Shown: piece by piece, positions 16,498 through 24,846 of the stretch
How positions within the stretch are numbered: the stretch's first letter is position 1
How the letters are laid out: every line of letters starts with the position of its first letter
Assembly (NCBI RefSeq): GCF_947492555.1
Contig: NZ_CANLNE010000001.1
Location: 310,001 to 374,000 of the forward strand
Origin: an uncultured Roseobacter sp.
GTDB taxonomy: Bacteria > Pseudomonadota > Alphaproteobacteria > Rhodobacterales > Rhodobacteraceae
Reading direction: 5' to 3'
DNA: 64,000 nucleotides
The notes under the pieces: model-generated
Told to the model about the DNA's origin: nothing
Database searches by the model: none
Seen by the model: only the letters and a program-made list of their open reading frames with translations
Translations under genes and position numbers: made by a program

Positions 16498-17289
16498 TTA
16501 GGTCCCTGTGTGTTGAAGATGTGTGTCCGGAAAGCGCCAGGCCTGAGCCTCTTGCGCAATGGCGTCTGCCGTGCGCGCCAGACGCGGGGCCCAGCTTTCC
16601 AGTTGTGTTAAATCGGTGGCTTGCAGTGAGCCGGTGATCGACATCGCCCCCAGCACGCGGCCGGTGCCCGTCAGGATCGGATGCGCGATACAGATGATGC
16701 CCGGTTCATGCTCTTCACGGTCGAAAGCGTAGCCGCGGATGCGAATCGCCGCGAGTTCCGCGCAAAGCGCGTCGCGTGTTGTATAGGTATGCTCGGTGAA
16801 GCGGTGAAAACTCTGCTGGGCGATCACCCGCTCCAGATGCTCCTCCGGCAGAAAGGCCAGCATCGCCTTGCCCACGCCGGTGCAATAGGCAGGGCCGACC
16901 TTGCCTGCGTCCGAGAACATCTCGACCGGCTGAGCCGCGTTGCGCTTGTCGACATAGAGGACCTGCGCGTTGTCGAGCTGTGCCAGATGCACGGTCTGCC
17001 CGGTCTCGGCGCTGAGCTGGTCGAGGAAGGGCCGCGCAATCGGCGCCAGCGAGCTTTGCGTCCAGGCCGCGTGCGCCAGGCGCACGAGCCGCACACCAAG
17101 CGCATAGGTCTGCCTGTCTGGGTCGTATTCCAGCATCCCTTGATTCGTGAGGGTCTGGAGAAACCGGTACAGCGTCGCCTTGGGAAAATCGCTCTCGGCC
17201 AGCAGAGTCGCGAAGCGCACAGGCTGGCCGTAGGCGGCCACCTGATCCAGAACATCTAACGCTTTGCCAACCGTGCCGTCGCCGGACAT
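16498..17289 (-). CDS. IclR-family transcriptional regulator of the galactoside locus
   Basis: A 263-residue IclR-family regulator. The N-terminal winged helix-turn-helix spans about residues 4-65 (VGKALDVLDQVAAYG, then FPKATLYRFLQTLTNQGMLEYD). The effector domain follows (about 80-250), with the family segment AYCTGVGKAMLAFLPEEHLE and DREEHEPGIICIAHPI. It sits between the importer ATPase gene and the divergent galactoside operon, so it most likely controls both. The 245-base gap holds a sigma70-like promoter and two adjacent dyads that are good candidates for its operators. A strong GGGAGG ribosome site precedes the ATG. Whether it represses or activates is unknown. Confidence 0.9.
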   Translation of the reverse strand: MSGDGTVGKALDVLDQVAAYGQPVRFATLLAESDFPKATLYRFLQTLTNQGMLEYDPDRQTYALGVRLVRLAHAAWTQSSLAPIARPFLDQLSAETGQTVHLAQLDNAQVLYVDKRNAAQPVEMFSDAGKVGPAYCTGVGKAMLAFLPEEHLERVIAQQSFHRFTEHTYTTRDALCAELAAIRIRGYAFDREEHEPGIICIAHPILTGTGRVLGAMSITGSLQATDLTQLESWAPRLARTADAIAQEAQAWRFPDTHLQHTGT

Positions 17290-17412
17290 GGGTCTCCTCC
17301 CGTGATGCGCGAACCGCCTGCCTTTCGGAAAATCATTTGCAAACCAGTGGCTTGCGATGCCTTCCGCCTCCTTGCAGGCTGCGCTGTGTCTTCAGTTTCC
17401 CGAAGAACACTG

Positions 17413-17441
17413 TTGACAGGCTAAGCAGATTGCGCTGTAGT
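17413..17441 (+). promoter_or_regulatory. Candidate promoter of the galactoside operon
   Basis: TTGACA (17413-17418) is a perfect -35 box and is followed after 17 bases by TGTAGT (17436-17441; four of six bases match the -10 consensus). It is placed about 95 bases before the binding-protein start and directly upstream of the paired dyads, as expected for a repressor-controlled promoter. Confidence 0.6.
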
Positions 17442-17477
17442 TTTCAATATATAAAACTTGGTTCCAAATAATGAAAC
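17440..17477. promoter_or_regulatory. Paired dyads, candidate IclR operators
   Basis: Two similar dyads lie side by side: GTTTTCAATATATAAAAC (17440-17457; 5-bp arms GTTTT/AAAAC) and GTTCCAAATAATGAAAC (17461-17477; GTTCC/GAAAC, one mismatch). They share the plan GTTYY, seven to eight AT-rich bases, RAAAC, with start points 21 bases apart, about two helical turns. They begin at the -10 box, so a bound protein would obstruct transcription. Confidence 0.6.
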
Positions 17478-17534
17478 TTCATTCAGGCGGGATCGGGGGG
17501 ACAAAAATCGCACACGTACCTTAGGGAGGACACC

Positions 17535-18791
17535 ATGCGTTTCACCACCAAGACAATGCTTATGGCATTGGCGGGGTCAACAATGCTTGCCGGCGCGGCT
17601 TCGGCAGAGCTGACGGGCGACCTTAAAATTTTCCTCGACACATCGAACCCGGCGCCCCGTGCGACGATGGAAGCGATGATCGCGGATTTTCAGGAGCTGC
17701 ATCCCGATCTGACCATCGAGACCACGATCATCGATCGCGATGCGTATAAAACGCAGATCCGCAACTTTCTGACGGCGGATTCTCCGGACGTGGCCACATG
17801 GTACGCCGCCAACCGCATGACACCCTTCGTGGAAGCGGGCCTTTTCGAGGACGTCTCGGACCTGTGGCAGGAGCCCGAGATTGCCGAGGCGCTGGCCTCC
17901 ACCAAGGGTGCGATGACCATCGACGACAAGCAGTGGGGCGTGGCCTACACCTACTACCAGTGGGGCATCTACTACCGCAAAGACATCTACGAAGAATTGG
18001 GCCTGAGCGAGCCTGCGAACTTCGACGAGATGAAGTCCAACTGCGCCGCGATCATCGACTCGGGGCGCAAGTGCTACACCATCGGCACCAAGTTCCTCTG
18101 GACCGCGGGCGGCTGGTTTGACTACCTGAACATGCGCACGCATGGCTTTGATTTCCATATGGAATTGGCGCAGGGCAAGGTGAAGTGGACAGATGATCGC
18201 GTCAAGCAGACCTTTGCCAACTGGCGCGAGCTGATCGACATGGGTGCCTTTGTCGACAACCACCAGAACTACAGCTGGCAGGAATCGCTGCCCTTCATCG
18301 TGAATGGCGAAGCCGCCGCCATCCTGAAAGGCAACTTCGCTGTCGCACCGCTGCGCGAAGCGGGTCTGGATGACAACAAGCTCGACTTCTATCAGTTCCC
18401 GGCGATCAACCCGGATGTGGAACTGGCCGAAGACGCGCCGACGGATACCTTCCACATCCCCGCCAAGGCCCAGAACAAGGACAATGCGCGTGAGTTCCTG
18501 CGCTTTGTGGTGTCCGCCAATGTTCAGACTGAAATCAACAACGGCGCGAACCTCGGGCAACTGCCAGTGAACGCGAAGTCTGCCGTGGATGATGACAAGT
18601 TCCTGAATGAAGGCTTTGCGATGCTGTCGGAAAACTCTCCGGGCGGTGTGGCGCAGTTCTTTGACCGCGACTTCCCCGCGGAAATGGCCAATGAAGCGAT
18701 GCAGGGTCTGCAGGAATTCATGGTCTTCCCGGACAACCTCGACGACATCCTGAAGCGCCTCGATAAGGTGCAGGAACGCGTCTACCAATAA
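17535..18791 (+). CDS. CUT1 sugar ABC transporter substrate-binding protein
   Basis: A 418-residue periplasmic sugar-binding protein (solute-binding family 1). The signal peptide is about 1-24 (LAGAASA/ELTGD). The mature protein opens with LKIFLDTSNPAPRATMEAMI and contains segments typical of maltose/raffinose-type binders, such as WGVAYTYYQWGIYYRKDIYEE-like text and ILKGNFAVAPLREAG. Genes downstream (two permeases, alpha- and beta-galactosidase, galactose catabolism) point to an alpha- or beta-galactoside ligand; the exact sugar is inferred. GGGAGGACACC gives a strong start. A GC-rich hairpin follows the stop and may keep this message in excess over the permeases. Confidence 0.92.
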   Translation: MRFTTKTMLMALAGSTMLAGAASAELTGDLKIFLDTSNPAPRATMEAMIADFQELHPDLTIETTIIDRDAYKTQIRNFLTADSPDVATWYAANRMTPFVEAGLFEDVSDLWQEPEIAEALASTKGAMTIDDKQWGVAYTYYQWGIYYRKDIYEELGLSEPANFDEMKSNCAAIIDSGRKCYTIGTKFLWTAGGWFDYLNMRTHGFDFHMELAQGKVKWTDDRVKQTFANWRELIDMGAFVDNHQNYSWQESLPFIVNGEAAAILKGNFAVAPLREAGLDDNKLDFYQFPAINPDVELAEDAPTDTFHIPAKAQNKDNAREFLRFVVSANVQTEINNGANLGQLPVNAKSAVDDDKFLNEGFAMLSENSPGGVAQFFDRDFPAEMANEAMQGLQEFMVFPDNLDDILKRLDKVQERVYQ

Positions 18792-18800
18792 GCTGACTAA

Positions 18801-18827
18801 GGCCGGGCGGCTCCCAAACGCCCGGCC
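18801..18827 (+). terminator. Intra-operon stem-loop after the binding-protein gene
   Basis: A perfect 9-bp stem GGCCGGGCG (18801-18809)/CGCCCGGCC (18819-18827) with a 9-base loop, followed by CTTTCC. It starts nine bases past the stop codon. As the tract after it is only weakly T-rich, partial termination or 3'-end protection of the binding-protein message is more likely than full termination. Confidence 0.65.
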
Positions 18828-18911
18828 CTTTCCGTCCCATTCGCCAGCACCCCATCCGGTGTTGCCGTATGCGCCGCAAGTGTCGCACCGCACGACTGAG
18901 GAGATGCGCCC

Positions 18912-19838
18912 ATGACCGCCATAGACCCCACGATTGCCTCCGCGAAATCAGAACGCGGCTGGTACAAACGCAACGAGATTGCGGTCACGCCATGGCTGTT
19001 CCTGGCGCCCGCGATCCTGTTCTTTGCCTTCTACGTGCTCTGGCCGATCTACCAGTCGATTGCGATCTCTTTCTACGATTGGGACGGGTTGGGCGAAGCG
19101 CGCTATGTGGGCATGGCGAACTATGTGGAGCTGATGGACGACAGCGCCTTCGAGGTGTCCCTGTGGAACAACCTCAAATGGCTGCTGCTCTACCTGCTGG
19201 CAATTCCGGGCGGGCTGTTCATTGCGCTGTTTCTGAACCAGACGGTGACCGGCATTCGCCTCTACAAGTCTCTGTTCTTCTTTCCCTTCGTGATCAGCCA
19301 GGTTGTTGTGGGACTGGTGTTTTCCTGGTTCTACCTGCCCAACGAGGGGTTGCTGAACGGGGTTCTGGGCCTTGTGGGCCTTGGGCCGATCAACGTATTG
19401 GGTGACCCGACGATGGCCACCTATGGCATCATCGCGGCAGGCCTTTGGCCGCAGACGGCCTATTGCATGATCCTCTATCTGACCGGCCTGAACGCCGTCG
19501 ACCCCGAGCAGATCGAGGCCGGGCGTCTGGATGGGGCCAAGGGCTGGAAGATGCTGTGGTACATCATCATTCCGCAACTGAAGCCCGCGACCTTCATCGC
19601 CTTTGTGGTCACCATCATCGGCGCGCTGCGCTCCTTCGACCTCATCTCGATCATGACCAACGGGGGCCCGTTTGGGCAGACGCGGGTGCTGAGTTTCTAC
19701 ATGTTCGAGAAGGCGCTGAGCGAATACGGCTTCCGCATGGGATACGGGGCGGCCATCGCGGTGGTCCTCTTCCTGATCATGCTGATCTTCATCGCCTACT
19801 TCTTGTGGTCCATGTGGGCCGAGGAGAAGGGCCGATGA
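18912..19838 (+). CDS. CUT1 sugar ABC transporter permease (MalF-like)
   Basis: A 308-residue inner-membrane permease. Six main hydrophobic segments are visible, from WLFLAPAILFFAFYVLWPIY near the N-terminus to IAVVLFLIMLIFIAYFLW at the end. The cytoplasmic EAA loop that docks the ATPase is present (EQIEAGRLDGAKGWKMLW). GGAGATGCGCCC precedes the ATG. Its stop overlaps the start of the YjbR-family gene by four bases. It pairs with the permease at 20205-21053 and the ATPase encoded at 15435-16493. Confidence 0.92.
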   Translation: MTAIDPTIASAKSERGWYKRNEIAVTPWLFLAPAILFFAFYVLWPIYQSIAISFYDWDGLGEARYVGMANYVELMDDSAFEVSLWNNLKWLLLYLLAIPGGLFIALFLNQTVTGIRLYKSLFFFPFVISQVVVGLVFSWFYLPNEGLLNGVLGLVGLGPINVLGDPTMATYGIIAAGLWPQTAYCMILYLTGLNAVDPEQIEAGRLDGAKGWKMLWYIIIPQLKPATFIAFVVTIIGALRSFDLISIMTNGGPFGQTRVLSFYMFEKALSEYGFRMGYGAAIAVVLFLIMLIFIAYFLWSMWAEEKGR

Positions 19839-20203
19839 CCCGTCCCGACTTCGATACGCTCTGTGCGGTGCACCCTGGTGCGGTGCTGTCCGGCCCTGGA
19901 GAGTTGGATGCCTGGAAAGTCGGCGGCAAGATGTTCGCCTGCTTTGGGCACACCGATCAGCGCGCAACCAATGACGATCATGTGGTGGTGCGCTGTGCCG
20001 ATACCGAGATGGCGCGCATGCTGATCGAAAGCGGTGCCGCTGGCAAACCCGCCTATTTCAGGGGCGCCTGGGTACGGCTGGATCTGCCAACGCTGGACCC
20101 GGACGAGGCCAGGCACCGCGTCGCCGTCTCCTATTCAACAATTCGCAGCGGCCTGACCAAGAAGGCGCAGGCCGCGCTGCCGCCCCTGCCGGAGGAGTGC
20201 TGA
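19835..20203 (+). CDS. MmcQ/YjbR-family protein embedded in the transporter operon
   Basis: A 122-residue protein that fits the MmcQ/YjbR (DUF419) family: small soluble proteins with a CyaY-like fold, many annotated as DNA-binding but without firm function. Recognisable parts are the opening DFDTLCAVHPGA, the strand WKVGGKMFACFG and the closing VAVSYSTIRSGLTKKAQAALP. There is no signal peptide or membrane segment. The ATG lies in an ATGA overlap with the first permease gene and one base separates its stop from the second permease start, so it is translated with the transporter. No transport role is established for the family; placement here is unusual. Confidence 0.75.
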   Translation: MTRPDFDTLCAVHPGAVLSGPGELDAWKVGGKMFACFGHTDQRATNDDHVVVRCADTEMARMLIESGAAGKPAYFRGAWVRLDLPTLDPDEARHRVAVSYSTIRSGLTKKAQAALPPLPEEC

Positions 20204-20204
20204 G

Positions 20205-21053
20205 ATGTTCCCGACACCGATTGAAAAAACCTCGCGCTCCTGGCAGCTGACCTATCAGTCGCTCCTGCCGCTGGCCCTGATCATGTGGCTCCTGCCGCTG
20301 ATCGCGGTCGCCGTCTTCTCGGTCAAGCCAGCCGTGGATTTCACCCAAGGTAACTATTGGGGTCTGCCCTCCTCTTTCGAGATGTTCAACAACTACGGAC
20401 AGGTCTTCTTCAACTCCGACATGCCGCGCTACATGCTGAATTCGGTGCTGATCACGGTGCCCACGGTCATCGGCGCGGTTGCACTGTCCTGCCTTGCTGG
20501 CTTTGCGCTGGGGATCTACCGCTTCAAATCCAACATCTGGATTTTCTTCATGTTTGTCGCGGGTAACTTCGTGCCGTTCCAGATCCTGATGGTGCCGGTG
20601 CGCGACCTGACGCTGGACATGGGGCTTTACAACACCAAGACCGGGCTGGTGCTTTTTCACATCGCCTTCCAGACCGGGTTCTGCACGCTTTTCATGCGCA
20701 ATTTCATCCGCGCCCTGCCCATCGAGTTGGTCGAAGCGGCCCGCGTCGAGGGTATCGCCGAGTGGAAGATTTTCTGGTACGTGGTCATCCCGCTCATGAA
20801 GCCCGCGATTGCGGCGTTGTCCGTGCTGATCTTCACCTTCATCTGGAACGACTATTTCTGGGCGGTCGTCCTGACCCAGGGTCCCGAGAGCCAGCCAGTC
20901 ACAGCGGGGATCACCAGCTTTAACGCGCAGTTCCGCGCCGCCTATCACCTGATGAGCGCGGGCTCGATTGTGGCTGCGCTGCCCCCGGTGCTGATGTTCT
21001 TCCTGATGCAGAAGCACTTCATCGCAGGTCTGACCCTGGGGGCCGTAAAGTGA
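20205..21053 (+). CDS. CUT1 sugar ABC transporter permease (MalG-like)
   Basis: A 282-residue second permease. Six hydrophobic segments and the EAA loop (IELVEAARVEGIAEWKIFWYV) are present. The C-terminal run TSFNAQFRAAYHLMSAGSIVAALPPVLMFFLMQKHFIAGLTLGAVK-type ending is characteristic of MalG/LacG-type permeases. GGAGTGCTGAG precedes the ATG one base after the YjbR-family stop. Its stop overlaps the GTG start of the GH36 gene (GTGA), tying transport and hydrolysis together. Confidence 0.93.
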   Translation: MFPTPIEKTSRSWQLTYQSLLPLALIMWLLPLIAVAVFSVKPAVDFTQGNYWGLPSSFEMFNNYGQVFFNSDMPRYMLNSVLITVPTVIGAVALSCLAGFALGIYRFKSNIWIFFMFVAGNFVPFQILMVPVRDLTLDMGLYNTKTGLVLFHIAFQTGFCTLFMRNFIRALPIELVEAARVEGIAEWKIFWYVVIPLMKPAIAALSVLIFTFIWNDYFWAVVLTQGPESQPVTAGITSFNAQFRAAYHLMSAGSIVAALPPVLMFFLMQKHFIAGLTLGAVK

Positions 21054-23134
21054 CAACACACTGGCGTCTGGACGATGATCGCCAGACCTTGGTCCTTGCC
21101 TCCACAGGCGGACGCTGCCCCCAGGTGATTTACTGGGGGCCGCCGCTGCCTGAGGGAGAGGATCTGGCCCAGCTGGCAGCCGCGGTGACCCTGGATGTCA
21201 CCGGCGGGATGCTGGATGAAAACCCGGATCTGTCGATCTGCCCCGAGGCGTCACACACGTTCCCCGGCCAGCCGGGGTTGATCGTGCGCGACAGCGATGG
21301 CGCGCCGCTGCTGCCTGCGTTCAAGCTGCGCGAGGTGGTGGAGGCCGAGCAGCATCTGACAGTGATTTGCGAAGACAGGCCGAACCGGCTGACCTACACG
21401 GCGGAATTCACGCTGGACCCGGACACCCATGTCATTGCGCTGTCGGCGCGGCTGAATTCCGACCGGCCCTTGCATCTGCACTGGCTGGCGGCGCCGGTCT
21501 TGCCCGCGCCGCAGCAATCGGACGAGATGATCGACGTGGCGGGCCGTTGGTGTGGTGAGTTTCAACTGAACCGCACTGCATGGTCGCCCGGCATCCGCTA
21601 CCGCGAGAACCGCACGGGCCGCACCGGGCACGAGCATTTCCCGGGTCTGATTGTGCCCTGCCGCGGCGCCACCAATGCCAGCGGCGAGGCCTTTGCGTTT
21701 CATTACGGCTGGTCCGGCGGGCACCGTATGATCGCAGAAGAGTTGCCCGATGGCCGCCGGCAGATCCAGTTCGGCCACGCGGCGCGGATGGAGACGGCGC
21801 CCAGCACAGAATTCCGCACAGCCCCGCTTTACGCGGTCTATTCGTCGGATGGGTTCAACGGCTGCGCGGTGTCCTTCCAACGCCACCTGCGCGACCGGAT
21901 CGTGACCTGGACCAAACCCGGCCGCCCCCGCCCGGTGCATTACAACTGCTGGGAAGCGGTCTATTTCGCCCATGACCTGCCCGTGCTGAAAGACATCGCG
22001 ACCCGGGCGGCAGGTCTGGGCGCCGAGCGCTTCGTGCTGGACGACGGCTGGTTTGGCCAACGGGACGATGACACTTCCTCGCTCTCGGATTGGGAGGTGG
22101 ACCCGCGCAAGTACCCCGATGGGTTGGGGCCGCTGATTGATCACGTGCATGGCGAGGGCATGGCCTTCGGCATCTGGTTCGAGCCCGAGATGATCAATCC
22201 CGACAGCAATATTCACCGCGCGCATCCCGACTGGGCGTTGGGGGCGGAGGATCAGATCCTCGGGCGGCAGCAGAAGGCGCTGAACATGGGGTTGGCGGAG
22301 GTGCGGGAGTTCCTCTACGAGCGCATCTCGGCGCTGCTGAGCGCGCATCCCATCGACTATATCAAATGGGACCACAACCGCGTGCTGCCCGCCCCCGATG
22401 CTGCACAGACGCGCGGCTCTTATGCGCTGATCGACCGGCTGCGCGCCGATTTCCCGGATGTGGAGATCGAAAGCTGTGCGAGCGGCGGCGGGCGCATCGA
22501 CTTCGGCATTCTCAGCCGCACGCAACGGGTCTGGCTCAGCGACAGCAACGATGCTCTGGAGCGGTTACGCATGCAGCACAACGCCGCCCTCTTCCTGCCT
22601 GCCGCCGTGACCGGCAGCCATGTGGGGCCGCGCAAATGCCACACCTCCGGGCGCATTCTGGACATCTCCTTCCGCGCTTGGGTCGCGGCCCAGCGGCACC
22701 TCGGCTTCGAGATGGACCCGCGCGAGCTGACCGATCACGAGGCCGAGGTGCTGCGCGATGTGACCGCCTGGTGGAAAGCCAACCGCGACTGGATGTACGG
22801 CGCCGATATCCTGCGGCTGGATGCGACCGACCCGTCGGTGATCGCCGAACAGCAGATGACCCGCGACGGCAGCCAGTTCGTGATCTTTGCCGGTAAATCC
22901 GGCACCTCCAGCCAGATCGCCCCGCGCCCCTTGCGACTCACCCGGCTGAACCCGGAAGCGCGGTATGAGATCAGCCTGCGCAATCGCGCGGACGCCACCG
23001 AACTGTCGCGCGGAAACCCCGCGCTGAAACGGGGACCACTGACCCTGACCGGGGCCGCGCTGATGCACAATGGGATCGCCCTGCCCTGGAGCTATCCCGA
23101 AACCCTATGGGTGCTGGAGGGAAAGCAGCTATGA
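21050..23134 (+). CDS. Alpha-galactosidase, glycoside hydrolase family 36
   Basis: A 694-residue GH36 enzyme expected to split terminal alpha-1,6-galactose from melibiose or raffinose-type sugars. Domain order is an N-terminal beta-sandwich (about 1-300), a catalytic barrel (about 310-620) and a C-terminal beta domain. The catalytic nucleophile is Asp441 in IKWDHNR and the acid/base is probably Asp498 in WLSDSNDA; the 57-residue spacing suits the family. ERFVLDDGWFG and GIWFEPEMINPDS are further family segments. There is no signal peptide, so it is cytoplasmic and acts on imported oligosaccharide. The start codon is GTG, overlapping the permease stop. The linkage preference is inferred. Confidence 0.93.
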   Translation: MTTHWRLDDDRQTLVLASTGGRCPQVIYWGPPLPEGEDLAQLAAAVTLDVTGGMLDENPDLSICPEASHTFPGQPGLIVRDSDGAPLLPAFKLREVVEAEQHLTVICEDRPNRLTYTAEFTLDPDTHVIALSARLNSDRPLHLHWLAAPVLPAPQQSDEMIDVAGRWCGEFQLNRTAWSPGIRYRENRTGRTGHEHFPGLIVPCRGATNASGEAFAFHYGWSGGHRMIAEELPDGRRQIQFGHAARMETAPSTEFRTAPLYAVYSSDGFNGCAVSFQRHLRDRIVTWTKPGRPRPVHYNCWEAVYFAHDLPVLKDIATRAAGLGAERFVLDDGWFGQRDDDTSSLSDWEVDPRKYPDGLGPLIDHVHGEGMAFGIWFEPEMINPDSNIHRAHPDWALGAEDQILGRQQKALNMGLAEVREFLYERISALLSAHPIDYIKWDHNRVLPAPDAAQTRGSYALIDRLRADFPDVEIESCASGGGRIDFGILSRTQRVWLSDSNDALERLRMQHNAALFLPAAVTGSHVGPRKCHTSGRILDISFRAWVAAQRHLGFEMDPRELTDHEAEVLRDVTAWWKANRDWMYGADILRLDATDPSVIAEQQMTRDGSQFVIFAGKSGTSSQIAPRPLRLTRLNPEARYEISLRNRADATELSRGNPALKRGPLTLTGAALMHNGIALPWSYPETLWVLEGKQL

Positions 23135-23165
23135 TCCCGCACATCCCAAGACAAGAGGCCACGCC

Positions 23166-23936
23166 ATGAGCAAAACAGCCACGTTCCACGACCTCGACGG
23201 CGCATCGATCTACATCACCGGTGGCGGCTCCGGCATCGGCGCGGACCTCACGGACGGGTTTCTCGCCCAGGGCGCCAAGGTCGCATTTATCGGGCGCTCG
23301 GACGCCAGCGCGTTCGTCGACGAAATGGAGGACAAGCACGGCACGCGCCCGCTGTTCTTCCAAGGGGACATCACCGATATCGACGGTCTGCGGCGCAGCA
23401 TTGCCGAGGCAGCAGAGGCGCATGGACCGATCAACACGCTTGTGTCCAACGCAGCCAACGACAAGCGGCATAGCTGGAAGGATGTGACCCCCGAGGAGTG
23501 GGATTTCCTGATGGCGGTGAACCTCAAGGCCTATTTCTTTGCGGCCCAGGCCGTGGCGCCCGGCATGCAGACCAAGGGTGCGGGCTCCATCATCAACTTC
23601 AGTTCGATCAGCTACATGATGGGCAACGCGGGCTACCCCGCCTATACCTCGGCCAACGGCGGGATCACCGCGATGACCCGCAGCCTTGCGCGCGAGTTGG
23701 GCCCCGATGGTATCCGCGTAAATGCGCTTGCGCCCGGCTGGGTCCTGACCGAAAAGCAGCTCGATAAATGGGCCACGCCTGACGGGCTGGCCGCACATCT
23801 GGAGCGGCAGTGCCTGAAAACGCATCTCGAACCGCAGGACATCGTGGACGCGGTGTTGTTTTTGGCCTCCGGCACCAGCCGGATGATGACAGGGCAATGC
23901 ATGGTTGTGGACGGCGGCGTGGTAACCACGGGATGA
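23166..23936 (+). CDS. SDR-family oxidoreductase, probable galactose 1-dehydrogenase
   Basis: A 256-residue short-chain dehydrogenase/reductase similar in layout to D-xylose/D-galactose 1-dehydrogenases such as Caulobacter XylB. The nucleotide motif TGGGSGIG is at 18-25, Asn119 (VNL), Ser147 and Tyr160 are in place, and the C-terminal VLTEKQLDKWATPDG resembles sugar dehydrogenases. The catalytic lysine of YxxxK is Asn164 here (YTSAN), read directly from the codon aac. Context (lactonase, KDPGal kinase and aldolase after it) suggests oxidation of galactose to galactonolactone. Either this clade has a different proton relay or the enzyme is altered. AAGAGG gives the ribosome site. Confidence 0.8.
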   Translation: MSKTATFHDLDGASIYITGGGSGIGADLTDGFLAQGAKVAFIGRSDASAFVDEMEDKHGTRPLFFQGDITDIDGLRRSIAEAAEAHGPINTLVSNAANDKRHSWKDVTPEEWDFLMAVNLKAYFFAAQAVAPGMQTKGAGSIINFSSISYMMGNAGYPAYTSANGGITAMTRSLARELGPDGIRVNALAPGWVLTEKQLDKWATPDGLAAHLERQCLKTHLEPQDIVDAVLFLASGTSRMMTGQCMVVDGGVVTTG

Positions 23937-23940
23937 GCGT

Positions 23941-24846
23941 ATGAGCGAGGAGATCGCACCAGACTGGATTGCCGTCGATTGGGGGACCACCAATCTGCGC
24001 GCCTTTGCCATGCAGGGGTCGCGTGTTCTGGCGCGGGCACAGTCCGAGGATGGCATGGGACGCCTGGCGGCCTCCGAGTTCGAAGCGGCGCTTATGCGCC
24101 TGATTGGGAGTTGGCTGGACGCGGGCCAGGTGCCGGTCATCGCCTGCGGCATGGTCGGGTCCCGTCAAGGCTGGGTCGAAGCGCCTTATCGCAGCGTGCC
24201 CTGCACACCGCTCTCCGAACATCTGACCGCGGCACCAACCGAAGCGGACCTGGATGTGCGGGTGGTCTCGGGCCTCTCGCAGAACAGCCCGGCAGACGTC
24301 ATGCGCGGTGAAGAAACGCAAATCGCCGGTTTCCTGGCGCTGAACCCCGGTTGGGACGGGGTGCTCTGCCTGCCCGGCACCCACACGAAATGGGTGCATC
24401 TGAGCGCAGGCGAAGTTGTCAGCTTTCAGACCTTCATGACCGGCGAACTCTTTGCCTTGATCAGCGACCGTTCGGTGCTGCGCCACTCGGTGACGGGCGA
24501 GGATTGGGATGCGGACGCCTTTACCACCGCCGTCGCCGACGCCATGTCGCACCCCGAACGTCTCGCTGCCCGCCTCTTCGGGCTGCGCGCGGATCACCTG
24601 TTGCACGGGACCGCTGCCGCCACCAGCCGGGCGACCCTCTCCGGGTTGCTCATCGGGGCTGAACTTGCTGCCGCCCGCGCCTATTGGCTGGGTCAGAACA
24701 TCGCCATTCTCGGCACCGGGCATCAAGCCCGTGCCTATCAGTCCGCCCTGCGCCCGCAGGGGCTGGAAGCGATGCTTGTCGACACGGAAAAAACAACATT
24801 GGCCGGGCTGACCGCCGCCCATAGACAGTCGAAGGTTTACACATGA
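23941..24846 (+). CDS. dgoK: 2-dehydro-3-deoxygalactonokinase
   Basis: DgoK phosphorylates 2-keto-3-deoxygalactonate to KDPGal in the De Ley-Doudoroff pathway. The 301-residue protein has the family opening DWIAVDWGTTNLRAF (phosphate loop about 13-20), then GMVGSRQGWVEAPY and LCLPGTHTKWVHL, all DgoK hallmarks. It starts four bases after the SDR stop and overlaps the aldolase gene by four bases, so kinase and aldolase are coupled. Confidence 0.95.
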   Translation: MSEEIAPDWIAVDWGTTNLRAFAMQGSRVLARAQSEDGMGRLAASEFEAALMRLIGSWLDAGQVPVIACGMVGSRQGWVEAPYRSVPCTPLSEHLTAAPTEADLDVRVVSGLSQNSPADVMRGEETQIAGFLALNPGWDGVLCLPGTHTKWVHLSAGEVVSFQTFMTGELFALISDRSVLRHSVTGEDWDADAFTTAVADAMSHPERLAARLFGLRADHLLHGTAAATSRATLSGLLIGAELAAARAYWLGQNIAILGTGHQARAYQSALRPQGLEAMLVDTEKTTLAGLTAAHRQSKVYT

